Of a DNA stretch of 64,000 nt, positions 59,234 to 64,000 are shown piece by piece. The stretch is from Cellulomonas pakistanensis. Lineage in GTDB: Bacteria > Actinomycetota > Actinomycetes > Actinomycetales > Cellulomonadaceae. The position numbers and the translations under genes are program-made. The stretch lies in assembly GCF_016862755.1 (NCBI RefSeq), contig NZ_BONO01000003.1, positions 182,115 through 246,114 on the forward strand, written 5' to 3'. Below the pieces are notes generated by a model. It was not told the origin of the DNA. It worked only from the letters and a program-made list of their open reading frames with translations, and ran no database searches. The stretch's first letter is position 1; every line of letters starts with the position of its first letter.

Positions 59234-60829
59234 GTGACCATGACCAACCCGACGACCGGAGCCGTCCCCACGGTGACCTCGTCCCTCCCCGTCGTCACCC
59301 CGACCCTCCCGGAGCAGCTCGCGCACGTGGGCTCGCTCGTCCGGTCCGCGCGCCGCCACCGCGGCCTGACGCAGACCCAGCTCGCCGAGCTCCTCGGCAC
59401 CAGCCAGTCCGCCGTGCACCGCATCGAGCAGGGCGCGCAGAACCTCAGCCTCGACATGCTGACCCGGATCGGCGCCGCGCTGGACTCGCCGATCGTCACG
59501 CTCGGCGGGCCGCAGCACACGCACCTGCGGGTGCGCGGCGGCCAGCGGCTGTCGGGCCGGCTCGACGTCAACACCTCGAAGAACGGCGCCGTCGCCCTGC
59601 TGTGCGCCTCGCTGCTCAACCGCGGCACCACCCGGCTGAAGAACGTGGCGCGGATCGTCGAGGTCGACCGGATCGTCGACGTCCTCCGCTCGGTCGGCGT
59701 GCGCGCCACGTGGTCGCAGGACGGCCGGGACCTGGAGATCGTCGTGCCGAAGGACCTCGACCTCGAGGCCATCGACGTCGACGCCGCCCGCCGCACCCGG
59801 TCGATCATCATGTTCTTCGGGCCGCTGCTGGGGCAGCAGGACGAGTTCCGGCTGCCGTACGCCGGCGGCTGCGACCTCGGCTCCCGCACCGTCGAGCCGC
59901 ACATGATCGCGCTGCGACCGTTCGGGCTGTCCGTCACCGCCAGCGGCGGCCGCTACCTGGCGCGCGTCACGGACCCCGGCACCGAGAACCTGTCGATCGT
60001 GCTCACCGAGCGCGGCGACACCGTCACCGAGAACGCCCTCATGGCCGCCGCCCGCCGCCCGGGCGTCACCACCATCCGCAACGCCAGCCCGAACTACATG
60101 GTCCAGGACCTGTGCTTCTACCTGGAGCTGCTGGGCGTGCGGGTCGAGGGCATCGGCACCACCACCCTGCGGGTGCACGGCCGGTCCGAGATCGACGCCG
60201 ACGTGGAGTACGCGGTGTCCGAGGACCCGGTCGAGGCCATGAGCCTGCTGACCGCCGGCATCGTCACCGGCTCGGAGATCACCGTCGGCCGGGTGCCGAT
60301 CGAGTTCATGGAGATCGAGCTCGCGACCCTGACCGAGATGGGCCTGCGCTACACGCTCTCCGAGGAGTACACCGCGCACAACGGCCGCACCCGGCTCGTC
60401 GACATCACGGTGCACCCGAGCGACCTGCGCGCGCCGCTCGACAAGATCCACCCGATGCCGTTCCCGGGCCTCAACATCGACAACCTGCCGTTCTTCGCGG
60501 TGATCGCCGCGTGCGCGACCGGGTCGACGCTCGTGCACGACTGGGTCTACGAGGGCCGGGCGATCCACCTGACCGACCTGACCCGGCTCGGCGCCGACGT
60601 CCGGCTGCTCGACGCGCACCGGCTCCAGGTCTCCGGCCCCACCCGGTGGTCGGGCGCCGAGGTGTCCTGCCCGCCGGCGCTGCGGCCCGCCGTCGTCATC
60701 CTGCTGGCGATGCTGGCGGCGAAGGGCGAGAGCGTGCTGCGCAACGTCGACATCATCGCGCGCGGCTACGAGGGGCTGCAGGAGCGGCTCGTCGAGCTGG
60801 GCGCGCAGATCGAGACGTTCCGGGACTGA
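59234..60829 (+). CDS. XRE-HTH / MurA-like enolpyruvyl-transferase fusion protein
   Basis: 531 residues. Residues 30-90 are an XRE-type HTH (VRSARRHRGLTQTQLAELLGTSQSAVHRIEQG). Residues 95-531 are a full EPSP-synthase/MurA fold: LRVRGGQRLSGRLDVNTSKNGAVALL with the substrate Lys (K116), the MurA-type loop AGGCDLGSR with Cys213 matching E. coli Cys115, and the C-terminal DIIARGYEGLQERLVELGAQI. Catalytic residues are kept, so it may make UDP-GlcNAc-enolpyruvate, or sense it, while binding DNA. GTG 59234 is chosen because TAGCGT lies seven bases upstream; ATG 59240 is the alternative. A palindrome at its promoter suggests autoregulation. Confidence 0.92.
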   Translation: MTMTNPTTGAVPTVTSSLPVVTPTLPEQLAHVGSLVRSARRHRGLTQTQLAELLGTSQSAVHRIEQGAQNLSLDMLTRIGAALDSPIVTLGGPQHTHLRVRGGQRLSGRLDVNTSKNGAVALLCASLLNRGTTRLKNVARIVEVDRIVDVLRSVGVRATWSQDGRDLEIVVPKDLDLEAIDVDAARRTRSIIMFFGPLLGQQDEFRLPYAGGCDLGSRTVEPHMIALRPFGLSVTASGGRYLARVTDPGTENLSIVLTERGDTVTENALMAAARRPGVTTIRNASPNYMVQDLCFYLELLGVRVEGIGTTTLRVHGRSEIDADVEYAVSEDPVEAMSLLTAGIVTGSEITVGRVPIEFMEIELATLTEMGLRYTLSEEYTAHNGRTRLVDITVHPSDLRAPLDKIHPMPFPGLNIDNLPFFAVIAACATGSTLVHDWVYEGRAIHLTDLTRLGADVRLLDAHRLQVSGPTRWSGAEVSCPPALRPAVVILLAMLAAKGESVLRNVDIIARGYEGLQERLVELGAQIETFRD

Positions 60830-60837
60830 CCCCGCGC

Positions 60838-60882
60838 ACGACGACGGGGCCGGGTGCGATCCGCACCCGGCCCCGTCGTCGT
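60838..60882. terminator. Bidirectional terminator between HTH-MurA and guaB
   Basis: A perfect 21-bp stem (60838-60858 and 60862-60882) with a 3-nt loop between convergent genes ending at 60829 and 60899. The strongest hairpin in the window. Confidence 0.9.
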
Positions 60883-60898
60883 CTCGGCGCAGCGCGCC

Positions 60899-63218
<2,320 letters not shown>

Positions 63219-63320
63219 CGACCTCCGCCTTCCGCCTGTGCCGTGACCCTGGCGGATCCGGCTTCCTTCCTGTATCGGCCGGATCGGGCCCGACGTTAGC
63301 GTCCTGGGGCAACCGAGGGG

Positions 63321-64000
63321 TCAGGCGCAGACGGCCAGCACCTCGTGGACCAGGCCCGGGACCGTCCGGACGCGGTGCACCTGGCGGCCGAGCGGGACCT
63401 GCTCGGCGGCCTCGCCGGGCACCATCACGAACACCGGCAGCTCGGGCTGCGCCTCCGCCACCGCGCCGACGAGGCCCAGGTCCGGGGCGGTCTGCTCGCT
63501 CAGCAGCACGACCGCGGAGGGGGACGTCATGGCCGCGATCTCGAGCAGCCGGTGCCGGCCCGTGGGCCCCGCGACGACGCGCGCGTCGACCCCCGCGTCG
63601 GCGAGCGCGCCCGCGAGCACGTGCAGCGAGAGCGGCCGAGGTTCACCCGGCGCGGCGAGCAGCAGGACGATCCGGCGGCGCGACGGGTGCCGCGGCACGC
63701 GGCCCGAGCGGTCCCGCAGCACCGCGAGCGCCGCGGCGACGACGAGCGCGTCCGGCTCGTCGCCGGGGCGGGCGAGGACGGTGCGCGAGGCGATGCCGGC
63801 CCGGGCGGGCGCGACGAGGTCGGACCACCAGCGGACCAGGTCGGCGCCGGGCGGCAGGGCGAGCAGCCGGGTGACCTCGGCGCCGTCGGCGCGCAGGGCG
63901 GCGTCGATCACGCTGGTCGGCGTGGCCGGGCGGGCGGCGCGCGGCGCCCGTGCGGACGGCGCGGGGGCAGCGGGGCGGGCCGGGGCCGCGGCGGGGCGGG
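63321..64000 (-). CDS. Partial gene: protein with B12-binding-like C-terminal domain (5' end beyond right edge)
   Basis: The frame is open from 63321 to the right edge (about 226 residues visible), starting inside an Ala/Pro-rich linker. The visible part has a helical cap (VIDAALRADGAEVTRLLALPPGADLVRWWSDLVAPA) followed by a Rossmann-like beta/alpha unit (RRIVLLLAAPGEPRPLSLHVLAGALADAGVDARVVAG, AVVLLSEQ, LPVFVMVPG). This recalls cobalamin-binding modules of MerR/CarH-type regulators, but the His of DxHxxG is not seen (it reads GEPRPLSLH), so B12 binding is doubtful. A MerR HTH may lie beyond the edge. It is 102 nt upstream of the BldM-like gene on the same strand. Confidence 0.65.
   Translation of the reverse strand, partial: RPAAAPARPAAPAPSARAPRAARPATPTSVIDAALRADGAEVTRLLALPPGADLVRWWSDLVAPARAGIASRTVLARPGDEPDALVVAAALAVLRDRSGRVPRHPSRRRIVLLLAAPGEPRPLSLHVLAGALADAGVDARVVAGPTGRHRLLEIAAMTSPSAVVLLSEQTAPDLGLVGAVAEAQPELPVFVMVPGEAAEQVPLGRQVHRVRTVPGLVHEVLAVCA

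Overview
The window looks like a chromosomal segment of a high-GC Gram-positive actinobacterium, most likely a Micrococcales member close to Cellulomonas. The reasons are very high GC with G/C-ending codons, many GTG starts, leaderless promoters (TANNNT about 6-8 nt before the start codon), a BldM-like regulator and a GuaB3 protein next to guaB, a LAXTG-type sortase substrate, an actinobacterial PspC sensor-kinase locus and a phosphoketolase/Pta/AckA set. I see no rRNA, tRNA, CRISPR array, phage or intact insertion sequence. The species is an inference.

Left part (1-10.2 kb): purH (cut by the left edge) is preceded by a clear ZTP riboswitch. Then come a small membrane protein, purN, a Pro-rich membrane protein, a DUF6350-type membrane protein, a large secreted RCC1-repeat protein with a LAATG sorting signal, sucD and sucC, and a divergent two-gene unit (small HTH protein plus a ClpN-domain-only protein) whose promoter is covered by a 49-bp dyad.

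10.3-23.6 kb: a small membrane gene lies between palindromic elements. A five-gene minus-strand operon follows (AIM24, an adenylate-forming ligase-like enzyme, a probable monooxygenase-fold protein, a GNAT-like protein and an Acg-type nitroreductase relative), with the last four genes joined by 4-nt stop/start overlaps. Next are pcrA, a GH31 glycosidase divergent from its LacI-type regulator with a LacI operator between them, and two small membrane proteins.

23.6-39.8 kb: a PspC envelope-stress cluster (LuxR response regulator, PspC histidine kinase, divergent PspC/LiaF-like protein and a repeat-rich membrane protein). It is followed by an AbiEi/DUF559-like gene broken by one amber codon and bracketed by two copies of a nested palindromic repeat. 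Then come a membrane protein with three DevR/OsdR-like boxes upstream, aroD, guaA, a MerR regulator, an acyltransferase, a DUF3817 protein, an asymmetric ABC exporter pair and SURF1.

39.8-50.2 kb: phosphoketolase (xfp), pta and ackA form a route from sugar phosphates to acetate and ATP. Both xfp and pta carry upstream GGGAC-N4-GTCCC-like boxes, which suggests hypoxic control. A TPR-GGDEF diguanylate cyclase, an aldehyde dehydrogenase and a deletion scar that beheaded a divergent VOC/AraC pair follow.

50.2-64 kb: the fructose PTS operon (fruR-fruK-EIIA-EIIBC, then ptsI; no ptsH seen), guaB3, a PfpI-like protein, a DnaQ-type exonuclease, an unusual XRE-HTH/MurA fusion protein, guaB, a BldM-like regulator and a partial gene at the right edge. 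The most striking regulatory signal is an identical TATCTC-N6-GAGATA palindrome at only two places: the promoter of the HTH-MurA gene and the promoter of sucCD, 50 kb apart. This suggests that a cell-wall-enzyme-like regulator controls a TCA-cycle operon.
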